64,000 nt of DNA from Thermothelomyces thermophilus ATCC 42464 (GCF_000226095.1 NC_016472.1:8680001-8744000); one strand, 5' to 3'; positions 36,511 through 47,813 are shown, numbered from the stretch's first letter. Numbers and translations: made by a program. The notes: generated by a model from the sequence alone, not told the origin.

Positions 36511-38210
36511 TTGTTGTTGTTTTGCCTGGTTCTTGGAGGCATGGTAAAGAGAGATGAATTTCCGATGCTGGCCTCCATCTGCCGGAGTCTCACCATTCAG
36601 AGTGCGCGCCACGGCCCACGCGAGGCTGGTGATCTGAGTGGCAAGTTTGAGGTCGGCATTGTCGGCTTCAAGGATAGGTGCTATGGTTTTGCGCCAGATC
36701 TTCTTGGCTGTCGGGGACCAGGCGTTGAAGATGTGGGCGTTCTCACCGTCGGCGAACTCGAGGCAGGATATGGTCCAAGCAATGTTGTTCAGAGCGGATA
36801 GGGCGCGCGACTGGATAGCGAGAGCTTCTTCGCTACCGACGGTTATGTTGGATAGACGTATGAGCTGAGGGACGGCTCTCTGGATGAGTTCCCTAAGCGT
36901 CGGGAGGTCGCTGAGATCGGCTGCCCCTGAACCCTCTTCACCGACGACGCGGTTCATATCGGCTTCCATTTCCGAGTCGATTGAGTCGTCGTCTCCGTCT
37001 TGCTCTTCATCCTCGCTCTCTTCTGCCTCGTCTTCATCCTCCCCCAGCCCAGCATCCGAACCTTGGTCCACATCCATCGCGTCCGCGTCCGCGTCCTCGA
37101 AGCCGTTCCATTCCTCGTCGGCCTTTGCGGCATCGAGGGGTGCTTTGTTGCCCTTGACAAGGGTATCTTGGAAGTCAGTCCCGATTGAGGCCAGTATCTC
37201 CAGAGCGAGTTGCGTGATTTCGACATGGCTAGAACTGCCATTGGTTTGCGCACCGCTTGGGTTGACCTGCTCCAGAGCCCGGGCCAGGCTCGGGACTAGA
37301 ACTGCGTCGCATGCGCCGTCCTTTCCAGGGCTGTGATCCAACCATTGCAACGACGAGAAGACATTGTGCAGGACACCGCAGGCGAGCACCGCTCTCGGAC
37401 CGGTTCCGGTGGCAAGCTTCAGGAGGACGTCATAGCATTGCGTCTCCTGGTCGTTGGTCATGGCTTGTCCCAGCTGGAGACTGTCTTCTGATACCGTAGC
37501 GAGACACGAGAGGGCCTCCTCGAAGATGTCCTGGGGGGCGACGTCGGTGGCGGCCAGGCGGAAGAGGAGACGCAGGATCGTTTGGTTCTGAACAATAGCG
37601 TCATGGATTTCCTCACGGGCCAACGCAAGAAGGTTCAGGAGCGTGAGCAGAGAGCTGGTGATGCTCCATACGAGCCGTTGTTGGGCTTTCAGCAGCTTGG
37701 AGAAAGCGGGGTCGGTTGCTGTAAGAGTCTCGATAATCTGCTCCGCAATCAGCCTCTGCGGCTTGTACTGTATATGTGCTATGAATATAACAGAGAGGGG
37801 CACTTGGGTATACTCACCGCCTTAGCAGCATGCTCGATCGCAGTCAAAACATCGATTCTGTACAGGTGTACGCAGAAATCCGCCTCTTCCTCTTCGGCCA
37901 GAACCTTGAGAATCTCCCAACCTGCTGCCCTGCTATCAATGCTGTTGTCGGTGAGGGTCTCGGTGAGGACGACGTGGACGACCTGTTCGCGTAGGAGCAG
38001 TTTTCTGCACTTGGCATCCTGCACGATGTTGGCAATTGCGCCGGCGGCTGCCGTCCTGGACTTGATGTCTGGACTTTTCAGGTCCTTGAGCACCGGCAGG
38101 ATTTTGCTCTCACGGAGCTTGGCGAGCTCGGGGTCCGTCGGCGGCTTCACCGGCTTTGCAATGGGATCGCTGCGGTTTCCCCGCGCTCTATTTCGGCGAG
38201 ACTTGCCCAT
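36037..38210 (-). CDS. SYO1: Symportin 1, importer of Rpl5 and Rpl11
   Basis: Two exons on the minus strand (38210-37818 and 37737-36037), 697 residues; intron 80 nt. Syo1 is an ARM/HEAT-repeat chaperone that carries Rpl5 and Rpl11 together into the nucleus with the Kap104 importin and aids 5S RNP assembly. The N-terminus MGKSRRNRARG with PPTDPELAKLRESKILPVL is nearly that of the crystallised Chaetomium thermophilum protein as I recall it, as are KLLKAQQRLVWSITSSLLTL and SLQWLDHSPGKDGACDA. An acidic loop (residues about 350-410, many Asp/Glu) interrupts the repeats, as expected. The acceptor at 37738 (GCGGAGCAG) is preferred because it gives AKA-IIETLTATDP, matching the relative. Unusual is a 20-residue glutamine run near the C-terminal third. 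Confidence 0.95.
36460..36519 (-). repeat. CAG/CAA tract coding 20 glutamines in SYO1
   Basis: Twenty consecutive codons, ten CAG (nine of them adjacent) and ten CAA, in the SYO1 reading frame. It sits between KNQAK and PGARQED. The uninterrupted CAG block is a candidate for length variation between strains. Confidence 0.9.
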
Positions 38211-38826
38211 ACTTGCCACAACAATTAGCTTCACAATGACGAGACGATTTCTTCTCAAGTCGTTGTGTCCTTGTATGATTCTGACGCCTTCCGGTTCAAC
38301 CACGTCCTGTACAACCGGTTGCCCCCGTTGATGGGAAAAAAAAAAAAACCTTTGGCGAAACAGGTATTAAAAAAAAAGGCAAAAAGTAACCAAAGCTGCC
38401 CCTCTTCTGCCCCACCTCTTTCCGCTGTTGCAGGCCCCGCCGTTGAGCAGTGGGGTGTGCGTCCCTTGCTGTGGATCAGCGCTAGAAGCGGAACAGGGGG
38501 GGGAGCAACAAAGGCGAGACACGTTGATCTGGAAGGTACTCCGTAGAGCTACGGATTACTCCGTTATTAACGATTTCCAAGCTCCCGGGCCCAATATTCC
38601 TCGCCCACCCAAGAGCAGGTAGCTCGATCCCGCGAATCGCGTCGCCGTGACGCCATTCACTCGAGCAAATGTCGACGACTTGGAATCGCTAGAATCTCGA
38701 TGACTGGCTAGTTATTCCATTGACTAGTGAAGCGCGGTTGGCTCAACGCCGTCTCCTCGGCGATCGCACACAGCAAGGCAACGCCGAACACACCATCAGC
38801 GTCCTTGGGTAGCAATTGCGGCCAAG
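38211..38826. other. Divergent upstream region of SYO1 and the glycosyltransferase-like gene
   Basis: 616 bp between two start codons. Contains A runs near 38336-38390, ACTCCGTA at 38538 and TACGGATT at 38550 (the two dispersed words side by side). No coding sequence seen. Confidence 0.6.
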
Positions 38827-41025
38827 ATGGGAATCATGTTTCTCGGAAATGAAGAGTTGGGCAAGAAGGATGATGACCACACGCCGACCAAGCTTCCCTT
38901 GGTCCGACCACGATGGAATGCCGCGCCCAGGCCCCCCAGAGGCAAGCTCGTGAAGCGGCTCGCCATTGCCTTCGTGCTTGGGCTCTTCGTCTACATTTTC
39001 ATCAGCAACCTACCGACAGACGTTCCAATTCGTGATCGACGCCATCCCGTGTATCGTCCGGCATTCGACTCAGGGAGCCCTGGTGCGCCGAAGCCGAAGC
39101 CGAAGCCAAAGTCCGGCTGGGGGCCCCATCGGCCGAGCTTCCTGACACCAGGCTCTCCCAGCGAGGACTCCGCGTCATCTTCGTCGGCCTACAACGGGCC
39201 GCTATTATTTGAAAAACTGCTCCCGTCGCTCCAAGCCATCCACGGCACCGGAGGAGCCTCTCCTATGAACAAGAATATCCTGTTCGCGGCAGCTAGTTTG
39301 AAGAGCGCTGCGCTGCTGTTGCCCATGGCGTGTCAGATGGGGGATGAGCAGAGGAACCATGTACACTTTGCGCTTGTTGGCGGGAGCGACATCAATATGA
39401 AGCGGCTACAGGCCCTCAATGGCATCGACGAGTCGTGCCAAGTTATCTTCCACGGCATGTGCAGCCCTTACTAAGGCACTCTCGAGAAGGGTTCGGTCGC
39501 TAATATGACGGTAGATGCTCGCCCGGATTTTGCAACAACCTCGTCTCCCGAGCGGCTTAAACGGAGTGTCGCGCGCGCTTTGTGTAAGTGAGCTGCTCGA
39601 GACCCTTTTTTGGCCAGAGTTTGACAGTCCGACAGTCCACATCAACAAGTACATGCACCCGCAGGCCGCTATCGTGGATGCTTCCGACTTGGAGGAGGAC
39701 TATTTTCTCTCTGGGATCAGGAAGCAAGCCGCAGACTCTCGCATACCGCTAATTGAGCTGCCCGAGAATGCGCACTCACGGCTCTCTTGGATCACACAGC
39801 TGGACAGCTCCTCCTTGGCAGGTATGAGCACTGGCCAGCCGTCCTTTTTAGTTATCTTGCTAACATCCAGAGCAGCTTGGGACAAGGTTCGCATCGACAT
39901 ACTTGTTCAAGCGCCTCCGTCAGGCTCGGGAAGCCTCATCCATCTGCTGAAGTCGTTGTCAGCGGCCGACTTCTCGGCAGGCTCAACCCCCCACCTAACA
40001 ATTGAACTACCGCATGGCGTGGATCGTGCGACAACTGAGTTTCTCAAGACGTTTCAGTGGCCACCGGGGCGTTCCAACATTCCATCTCATCCCCGGCAGC
40101 TCACCCTGAGACATCGTATACCGCGGGATAGTTTGACAGAGGAAGAGAGTGCGGCGCGATTCCTCGAATCGTTCTGGCCGAGCAACTCGAAATACTCTCA
40201 CGTACTTGTCCTGTCGCCCCAGGCTCAGCTGTCACCCCAGTTCTTCCACTGTAAGCTTCCAAAATCCGGTGATCTGCGCCTTCTCTGCTGACTGCTGCTC
40301 GCACAGATCTCAAGTATTCTGTTTTGTATTACTTGTATTCGGGGACCGCCGCTGCACAGAAATGGGACTCTAGGCTTTTGGGGATAAGCCTCGACCTACC
40401 TTCTACTCAACTGGACGGCTCGAAGCCATTCAACCCCCCTTCGGGAAAGGGAGCGACCTCATTTATCTGGCAAGCCCCCAATAGCAACGCTGTGCTGTTT
40501 ACGGGCCAGAAATGGACCGAGCTACACGCGCTTGTTTCCCGTTTGCTTGAGCATCAGCGCAGGACGCAACCACTCCCTGCCTTTTTCACCGAAAAGCTCG
40601 TCAGCAAGAAGTATCCCTCATGGCTGGAACATGCCCTGAAACTCTCTCGTGCCCGAGGCTATTGGACCATCTATCCGAGTGACGTAACGGCCAGGAACCT
40701 CGCTACCATCCATAGCGAGCTTTACAGAGCACCGGAGGAGTATGAGAAGGAACTGGCTGGAAAAGAACTATCCAAAAGTTCCGAGTTTCCTGTCTCCGCG
40801 GGGACGCTCTTTGAGATCCTTCCGGGTGGCAAGTTGTCATCATTCGACGAGATGCCTATCCTGCTTTGGGATGGGCAGATCACTGCGTTGTCCGGCCTTG
40901 ATGATGCTGCGGCAGCCTATGCAAACGAGTTCAGACTCGCGGTAGGGGGTTGTGAAGCTTTGTCACCCGCGGACTTGACGCGGAAGAGCTCCATGAGTGA
41001 TTTATTCTGCGTGATGGATGGCTGA
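38827..41025 (+). CDS. Type II membrane glycosyltransferase-like protein (fungal 'glycosyltransferase 2')
   Basis: Five exons inferred (38827-39454, 39515-39583, 39636-39821, 39876-40250, 40307-41025), 658 residues. A short basic cytosolic tail is followed by one membrane anchor near residues 42-60 (VKRLAIAFVLGLFVYIFISN) and a large lumenal part, the layout of a Golgi enzyme. It resembles a fungal family usually annotated as glycosyltransferase 2; the donor and acceptor sugars are unknown. Key stretches are NHVHFALVGGSDINMKRLQ, FHDARPDF (created only by splicing), HINKYMHPQAAIVD and YYLYSGTAAAQKWDSRLLGI. Intron 1 (39455-39514) must start with GC instead of GT to restore HDARPDF. Intron 3 is 54 nt without a stop, so it can be read through. 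It is convergent with the DUF202 gene. Family name is moderately sure; exon model is well supported by phase. Confidence 0.72.
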
Positions 41026-41255
41026 ACATTCCGGCGTCGCTTGAGAGAAATATTGGATGTTGTCATGTGCTGTACAAGCTGTGTATTGAAAGTGTAGGCA
41101 TCAGCCTAAAAAGCGGTGGGTACAATGGTTCTATGGAGCATATTCATTATGTCACTCACGTCAGGGTCATCCGCTGGACGGGCCTTGGAATATCTCCCAA
41201 AGATGACGGCAGAAACAAGAGCAAACAGTAACAGATTGTTTTGGTTACCAAAGTC

Positions 41256-42402
41256 TCATTCATCCGCCCTCTCGTTCAACTTGTTGACCACTAACAGCAG
41301 TACGCATGCGCCAAAGATAGATAAGGCTATTGCAGCCATGACCTGTGGCATGTCAATCGAGACGCGCTCTATTCTAGAATGAGGGGAGAAAAGGGTAGAC
41401 ACAGAGGGTACCCACGGTTTGTGTCTTCCACCCGCTCTGTACAATTGCCGCCCTGCGGCTGTACTTATTGACCGTTTCTGTTCCAGGAACAACAATCAGC
41501 GACGCCCGCTCCTCGCTTATCGAGGTCCGTAAAGCTATATAAGCGTGCGAAAAACTCAAAGGCAGCAAATATGGGTGGTTAAAGGCGGTTAGGCGGAAAA
41601 GGAATTTCGTTAGGAAGATCTCGAGGAGACAGAGGAACGCACTTGTATAGTTAGCGACACCAACGCCCAAACAGCAAACCGACAGCGCCCAGAAGATGGC
41701 ACCCAGCGGCTTGGCCATGCGCAGCTCAATTTCGGACGCCGTTTTGCGCAGGTGCTACCAACAATGTCAGTGAATTTCGTTTATTCGGTCTACCCGGCAT
41801 GTTTCTCGGCCTAAAGCAGCAGCCTCGGGAGCACAGAGACCGCTCGAGGCAGCCGCACGGGGGGTATGAGATAGCGGATGCGGCTGTGGCTTACAAACGA
41901 GAGCACGATGGCGACGGCCACAATGGACATGTAAATGGAGAGACGGAGGTAGGAGAGGAAGGCTGGACGGTGCAGGAGCGCAATACGCGCACATGCGGGT
42001 TAGAAGGCCTGAAACAACCATATTCTGGAGTAGGGGAAAGGGGTTTGGGGGGGCTTTGGGTGCAGGGGAGGGAGGCGTACTCCGCTCGTTTGCGCAGTGG
42101 TCGCGGCAGTCGCTCTGCTCGTTGTCAAAGAGGAGGGGCCCGAAGGGGGGCGGGAGGCAGAAGATGTTTCGAATGCGGCCGCGGCTATTGATCAGACGGG
42201 GAGAATTAGGGGAATTCCCTTTTGGTTAGAGCTTGCCAAAAATGATGCCGAATTCGTTGGGCGTGCGTGGTGAGATGCTGCCTTACTCTTCCATTTCAGA
42301 TAAGTCGACAGGGCGAGTAAGCGACGTTATCGGGGCGCAGAAGTGGGAGCAGGAGGACGGATCGTCTTCCTCGTCCGGAGGAAGCGTTGTCGGTGTAGGC
42401 AT
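41256..42402 (-). CDS. DUF202 (YidH-like) membrane protein
   Basis: Six exons on the minus strand: 42402-42287, 42184-42081, 41962-41895, 41754-41643, 41477-41416 and 41342-41256; 182 residues. The assembled protein has the DUF202 pattern. A cytosolic segment FGPLLFDNEQSDCRDHCANE leads into RTFLSYLRLSIYMSIVAVAI (first membrane span, about 79-96). The second span is PLGAIFWALSVCCLGVGVAN (about 112-131), followed by KYSRRAAIVQSGWKTQT, and the third is near 155-173. The family is linked to small integral membrane proteins of vacuole or plasma membrane with no firmly known activity. Half of the coding sequence is in exons shorter than 105 nt, and no single open frame shows the gene. The ATG at 42402 begins an acidic, Pro/Thr-rich N-terminus (MPTPTTLPPDEEDDP). 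It is divergent from RPA2. Confidence 0.82.
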
Positions 42403-43027
42403 TTTCGGAGCACCGAACTTGGAAAGTTTGACGGTAGAGTGCTATCCTTAACTCACTGTTGGGTTGGCCGAATATTCAGGTTGAAGCGTTTGCCAAGGTC
42501 CCTCTCTTTCCGACGCCGGCCGCTTTGGTGGTTGAGGCGCTCAATCTGGTGCTAGTTGTTGGCCCGTCTTGTGTTGAGAACCGGGTCCCATTGGCCAATC
42601 AGGATGCTGTTCCCTTCAAAGGTAAGTGAAGGAAAGCCCCGACCAGGAGAAACAGGAAGAATAAAGAAAAGTCGGGAAGATGAAAATAGGAAACACAGAA
42701 CAGCAGCTGTGCGGTTCAAGGACGATGTCAAATGTTTGTGCCGCGTTCTGAACTGCTGCGAAATAATAGACCTGGACCGCCTGCCCGACCTGGGTGGTCC
42801 AAGTTGTAGTTGCGTCAGAGCTGTGCGAATCAGGGAACGAACAAGTTAGTGCGCCTTATCAGCCTCAGGACCCCACACGCAGCATCTGCCTGCGGGGCAC
42901 GCGTAAAGTGCTTGCTGCCCAGGCGCGTCGCAGCGCGTCTTGCACTTGCCATCTTGCCCCCCGCCATCTTGCAACACACTCGACACCCATCGGATCCCAT
43001 CCAGCATATACAGGCAGACTACTTATC
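42403..43027. other. Divergent upstream region of the DUF202 gene and RPA2
   Basis: 625 bp between start codons. Holds an ACGCGT box and nearby GCGCGTC words on the RPA2 side. No coding sequence recognised. Confidence 0.6.
42899..42904. promoter_or_regulatory. MCB box (ACGCGT) upstream of RPA2
   Basis: A perfect MluI cell-cycle box 124 bp upstream of the RPA2 ATG, followed at about 42921-42939 by two GCGCGTC words. In yeasts MBF binds ACGCGT in G1/S genes, including replication protein A genes. The same control here is an inference from position and sequence. Confidence 0.5.
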
Positions 43028-44043
43028 ATGAGTATGTTTCATAAACTTTTCATAAACTTTGATAATCAAAAGGTTGGAAAAAGTGGTACTGACCGTTGTT
43101 TCCCAGCATCGTACGGCGGCTACCAACGAACGGGCTACGGCGCCCAAGGCGGCGAAGATGGCGGCGGTTTCATGGGCGCATCGCAGCAAGGAAGCCAAGG
43201 GGGCGGCAGCGGAGGAAAGGTGAGCAGTGCTACCCGTCATCCCCTCTTTGCCCCCTTCCCTTCCCTTCCCCTCGGTGCCGACAATTTCCCCCACTCCCTT
43301 ACTCACTCGTGCCCTTGAGCTAGGCGGACGACACCCTCCGCCCAGTAACCATCAAACAATTGATCGACTGCAAAGAAGCTTATCCGGGCGCCGAGCTGGC
43401 CGTGGACGGCGTGCCGACCACCCAGGTGACTCTCGTCGGTCAGGTGCGCTCGGTGGCTCCGCAGGCGATCAACGTCGTGTACCGCCTCGACGACGGCACC
43501 GGCGTGATCGACGTCAAGAAGTGGATCGACGCCGAGAAGCCCGATTCCGTGCAGCAGTTCGCCCCGGGCACGTACGTGCGCGTGTTCGGCCGCCTGCAGA
43601 GCTTCAACAACAAGCGCCAGGTCAGCGCTCACTACATCCGCGCCATCGAGGACTTCAACGAGGTCAACTATCACCTGCTCGAGGCGACGTATGTGCACCT
43701 GGCCCTGACCAAGGGCCCGGCCGGGGGCGCCGGGCAGCAGCACCAGGACGACGGCGGCGACAGCATGTTTGTGGACGGCGGGTACGGGGCCGCCGGCGGC
43801 GGCGGCGACGGGGGCGGCTCGGTGGCGATGCAGGCGAGGCTGGGGTCGTGCTCGAGGAACGCGAAGACCGTCTTCAACTACTTGGCCAACGCACCCGGGA
43901 CCGACGGTGTGCACCTCAACCAAGTCGCGTCGGGGACGGGCTTGTCGGCAAAGGATATCATGGCTGCTACGGAGGAGCTGCTGGGTCAGGGCCTCATCTA
44001 CACCACGCAAGACGATGAGACGTGGGCTATCCTGGATTACTAA
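43028..44043 (+). CDS. RPA2: Replication protein A 32 kDa subunit
   Basis: Three exons (43028-43031, 43107-43219, 43324-44043), 278 residues. RPA2 is the middle subunit of the single-strand DNA-binding complex used in replication, repair and recombination. The first exon is only ATG plus one base; splicing gives MTSYGGYQRTGYGAQ, the usual Gly/Ser-rich phosphorylation region. The OB fold starts near residue 40 (ADDTLRPVTIKQLIDCKEAY) with QVTLVGQVRSVAPQAINVVY and VRVFGRLQSFNNKRQVSAHY. A Gly-rich linker leads to the C-terminal winged helix (about 215-278: TVFNYLANAPGTDGVHLNQV ending ETWAILDY), which binds repair factors. Length is normal for the family. Promoter has an MCB box. Confidence 0.94.
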
Positions 44044-44583
44044 ACAAAAGCTCAAGACGGGCTCGAGTTGGGGCACGGGGAGACAATGGAAATGGAACGG
44101 GACCTGGAAAAGGGCTGCATTGGAAGGGATACCATGGCGCCGGCTGTTGTTTGGCACGTCTTGCTAAAGGTTTTTTTTTCCTTTTTCCTTTTTGGGGTCT
44201 TTGTTGGCTCATGTTGACGAGACTTGTCCACAGGGCTGAATATGTTGCTCTCTTGAGAATACTAGACTGTAGTTTCAACAGAATGAGTGATTGCGGCTAA
44301 ATTGCTACCTACGGACGCGGCCTACTTCTCGAACCGACCGCTGCAGAGCTGACCCGGTATTCCAGGACGGTTCGACATCACTCGAGCAGACCATGCATGT
44401 TGAATGCACATCGAGTCAGCCGAATCAAAGCCCAGTTGATGGACCAAAAGCAAAACAATCGCAAAATAAAGAACAATACGAATGGAGAGAAGAAATAAAA
44501 CGAGATATGAGCACCAACAAGGCATCGGATCCGTGGTTCACTCGTCACTCGGGCGACCCATCCCCTTTTGCGCTCATGCCACC
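44044..44583. other. Convergent 3' spacer between RPA2 and the GNAT gene
   Basis: 540 bp between two stop codons with T-rich sequence near 44170-44195 and A-rich sequence near 44450-44500. No gene seen. Confidence 0.6.
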
Positions 44584-45950
44584 TCACATCGGCTTCTTCA
44601 CAGCGCCGGGGAACCTCTTTCTCGCACTCGGGTTCGGACTGGCGTAAGCGACCTTGCAACCGGGCACGCGGGGCTCACGAACCATGATGGACAAGCGAAC
44701 CGGGACGGGCCCGCGCTCAAGAAAGATGTCCCGTTTGACCTCGAAGTCAAACTTCTCATAGTAGGCATTGTTGGCCAGCGAGCTGGATTCCAGATATATG
44801 GGTCGGTTTTCGGCGTCGGCCTGTTTTATGACATGAAACGTTTCACCCGTCAGCCAGTGGGAAGTCGAACTCGGTGTGAAACAAGAGGGAAGGATGGGCG
44901 GTTCGGGGGTTCACTATAAGGGAAAAAAGAGGGAAAGGGAAAAAAGAAAGAAGTAAGGAGGAAGAAGGGGGGGAAGGATGGCCAAAGGGCGTACACGATC
45001 AAAAGACTTACCCGCGCCATCACATCCTTCAGAAGCTTCGCAGCGTACCCTCGACCCTGCGAGCTGGGCTTGGTGCCGAGATAGCTCAGGTACCACTCCT
45101 CGCCGTTGCGGTCGCCGAGGACCTGGGCCTTTGTGTCGTGCAGCAACGGCAAGATCTCGTCGAAGTAGCGCTTCCTGGCCTCGTGCGAGAACTGGAAGTA
45201 GAGCCGCCACATGCCGCTGCGGAGCTGCGTCCACCATCCGTCGAGGTGTTTTCCGGGCGGCACCCTAAAAGAAGAACAAAAAGGAACAAACGAGCACAAC
45301 TCTTGTCAACATTTGCGAGGTCCCCTTTTACAAGCAGGGAATTGTATCAAAAACATAAAAGAGAAAGAAAAAAGAGGGGAGAAGAAAAGCACAGGGTAAA
45401 AGGGGGGAGGAAGGGAGGAAACATACCAGAGCGCCACGCTATCACACTCGGGGCCCACGGCCGTGACCAGCCCGCTGATGCAGTGCGCGGCCACCGTGTA
45501 CACCAGGAAGTCGACATGCAGCCTCCACTTGCTCTCCTCGGCAGTCAGGTCGCTGCCGCCGCCGCCGCCACTCCTTCTCCAGCCGCTCTTCTCGCTGCTG
45601 CTGGCGGTAAAAGAAGAAGAGGAAGAGGAAGAGGGAGAAGGAGAGGAAGGAGAAGCAGTGGCTGCGTCGCCGCCGCCGCCGCCGCCGTCGTCGTCGACGA
45701 GGTAGCGGGCGTAGTCGTCGGTCGCAAAGGCGTGGGCCAGGGTCAGGGCGGCCTCGGTGCACTCGGCCATGCCGACGACGCGCACCGAGCCTTCCTTCCA
45801 GCGGGCCGGGATCAGCGAGCGCTTGGTGAGCGTCGCCACGACCGTCACGCCCTGCGGCTTGGTGCCGGCGGCCGTCGTCGTCGTCATCGTCGTTGTTGTC
45901 ATGCTGCCGGGGCTGTCGGAGCCTGTACTGCTGCTTACGGACGACGCCAT
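44584..45950 (-). CDS. GNAT-family N-acetyltransferase
   Basis: Three exons on the minus strand (45950-45427, 45264-45012, 44820-44584), 337 residues. The acetyl-CoA binding motif is YLGTKPSSQGRGYAAKLLKD (Q-G-R-G-Y-A core). It is followed across the last intron by ENRPIYLESSSLANNAYYEK and FDFEVKRDIFL, the common end of the fold. Upstream are ECTEAALTLAHAFATDDYAR and a segment KWRLHVDFLVYTVAAHCISG. The N-terminal part of the domain is interrupted by about 55 residues of Gly/Ser/Asp low complexity. The final segment (SIMVREPRVPGCKVAYASPN) is basic. Similar fungal proteins are annotated only as GNAT acetyltransferases; the substrate is unknown. Exon 3 was recognised by homology and phase. Confidence 0.85.
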
Positions 45951-47813
45951 GATGATGGTGATGATGGTGATGGGCTGGCGGTATTACTACAAGTGGTGCT
46001 GTTCGTACTTGAGCTAGACACGGCCGAGGGTCTGCGCGAGACAGTCGAACAAAAGGTTAGACTACATGGGACGGCACAAGAGGGAGGTAGACGGGCAAAG
46101 GCAGAAAACGGACGCACTTCAGTTTGGTTTCTGATATATTCTGGATACTATCGCCCGTGTGGACCCTTGAGAGTTGCGTTCTCGAGATGGGCATGAATCT
46201 GGACGGATGGCGCAGGCAGTTGAGGGCGGTTCGAATGTCAGCCGACATCAATATGGTTCTGTTGCCGTCGAGCTCCTCTGCGGGTGGATTGAAGGTTTGC
46301 GTTTGTCGGTATGTGTGTGTCAATGTTGACTATGATGATTGTGCAGAAGAAGGGATGGAAGTCGGTCGGAGCCGGTGTTCTTAGGTACGAGGAGACGCGA
46401 TCTTCTTGGGCTCGTCACACAGGCACGCAAACAACGCACAACACACGCACACGCACACGCACACACCCAGAGGATGCTTTATTGTGTGCGAGCGGGATGA
46501 GGTGTATACGCCGGGTGATGGCAAAGCAGGCAGATGTGCCCTGTTGGAATAATGCCCCCGGAATGGGGGGACTTGAGCGCGGTCTTGACGTTTAGCTTTG
46601 CTATTATCGTTCGAACTATGAGACGCTGCTATCCAGAAGCACCACGAACAGGAGGGAAGGAGAGGAGGAGAGCACAGGAGAGGACGAGGAGGAATAAGTA
46701 GGCGGCTTCTCTGGCCTAACAATTTCCGAGACACGTGGGACAGAACGAGGTAAGCGTAACGGGGCAGAAACGGGATGGCATGGGATCGTGGCATCCTCAA
46801 CCGAGCACGAGAGCAACAGGTATCCTCTTTGATTTGCACATGCACTTACGCTCGGGCTTGCACCTGCGCTGCCTCGACCACTTGTCTGGCGAGGAAACGC
46901 TCAGTATCTCGGCCGGGGAATATCATACGACAGGGATGCCGCGAGCCTCAAGGTGCCAGGGCGGTGGGATCCATTGGCCAGGCCGGCTGCCCGCAGGGGA
47001 GGGAGGAAAGCCACCGGCAGCAATCCGCCGGCCGCCTCCGGGGTGTGGGGGGCTGCCGAGCCCCGGGTTATCCGAGAGACCAGAGCGGAAGAGGCAAGGG
47101 AGGTGACGCTTTCCCCCGTCAAAATGTTTGCTGCCCATGTCCGGGCTGCGGACGATACGTAAATCCAGAGCTGGTCTGGACGAAGAGATCATCCAGAGCC
47201 TGTTTCCTTCCATTCGAGATTGTCAGTGCCAAGCACGTCCAGTCAGCGATCGCCTAGTGTAGAGACAAGGGGCCATGCAAGGCGGTCAGGTGACGGGGGG
47301 GTTGCGATATCCCGGTCTCACAAGAGGCGTTTCCCCCAACTCCAGCGAAGTGGCGTCGTCGGAGGAAACCCGACGTGGACAAGAAGATCCGCGGCATGTC
47401 CCAGGCGCCCCGAGCCTCCGCCTCCCCCAGCCCAACCGGCGTTGGCTGCACAGAAAATTGATTGTGAGATAGCATGATTCCGATTCAAATGTGTCGCTCG
47501 CTCCAAGAATGTATAAACTCCCCGCAGTCATTATTATTTATTTCTTCTCTCTTCTCTCCCTCCCAGCGCCCTCCTGCAATCGTGCCTTGCCCTGCTGTTC
47601 TGTTGTGTACCGCCCTTGTGATGCAAGATGCTAAAAAGGGAAAGCACTGGGCTTATTGAGCGGTTGGGTTCTTGGCTCCGCAAAGATACGGAGCGGATAT
47701 CTTAGGCTTTAGAATAGGGAAAAAAAAAGGGAGCAATTGGCGTTGTCAGCTCCCCAAGCTGCAGCTCCCATGACATAGCGCGGATGCTCCCGAAACCAGA
47801 CGTATCTCGTCGA
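45951..47813. other. 1.9 kb spacer between GNAT and IDI1 genes
   Basis: No gene recognised. Contains a (GATGGT)n-like run just upstream of the GNAT ATG (45951-45972) and a CA/CG-rich microsatellite near 46436-46470. GC-rich, weakly open sequence lies near 46900-47250 without domain resemblance. Promoter of the GNAT gene lies at the left end and the IDI1 3' region at the right end. Confidence 0.5.
46436..46470. repeat. CACACG/CACAC microsatellite
   Basis: Alternating CA and CGCA units in noncoding sequence upstream of the GNAT gene. Confidence 0.7.

Noticed and set aside
45138-46196. 352-codon plus-strand frame across the GNAT gene
   Set aside because: Runs antisense through GNAT exons and introns and is dominated by Arg/Gly/Ala/Val low complexity.
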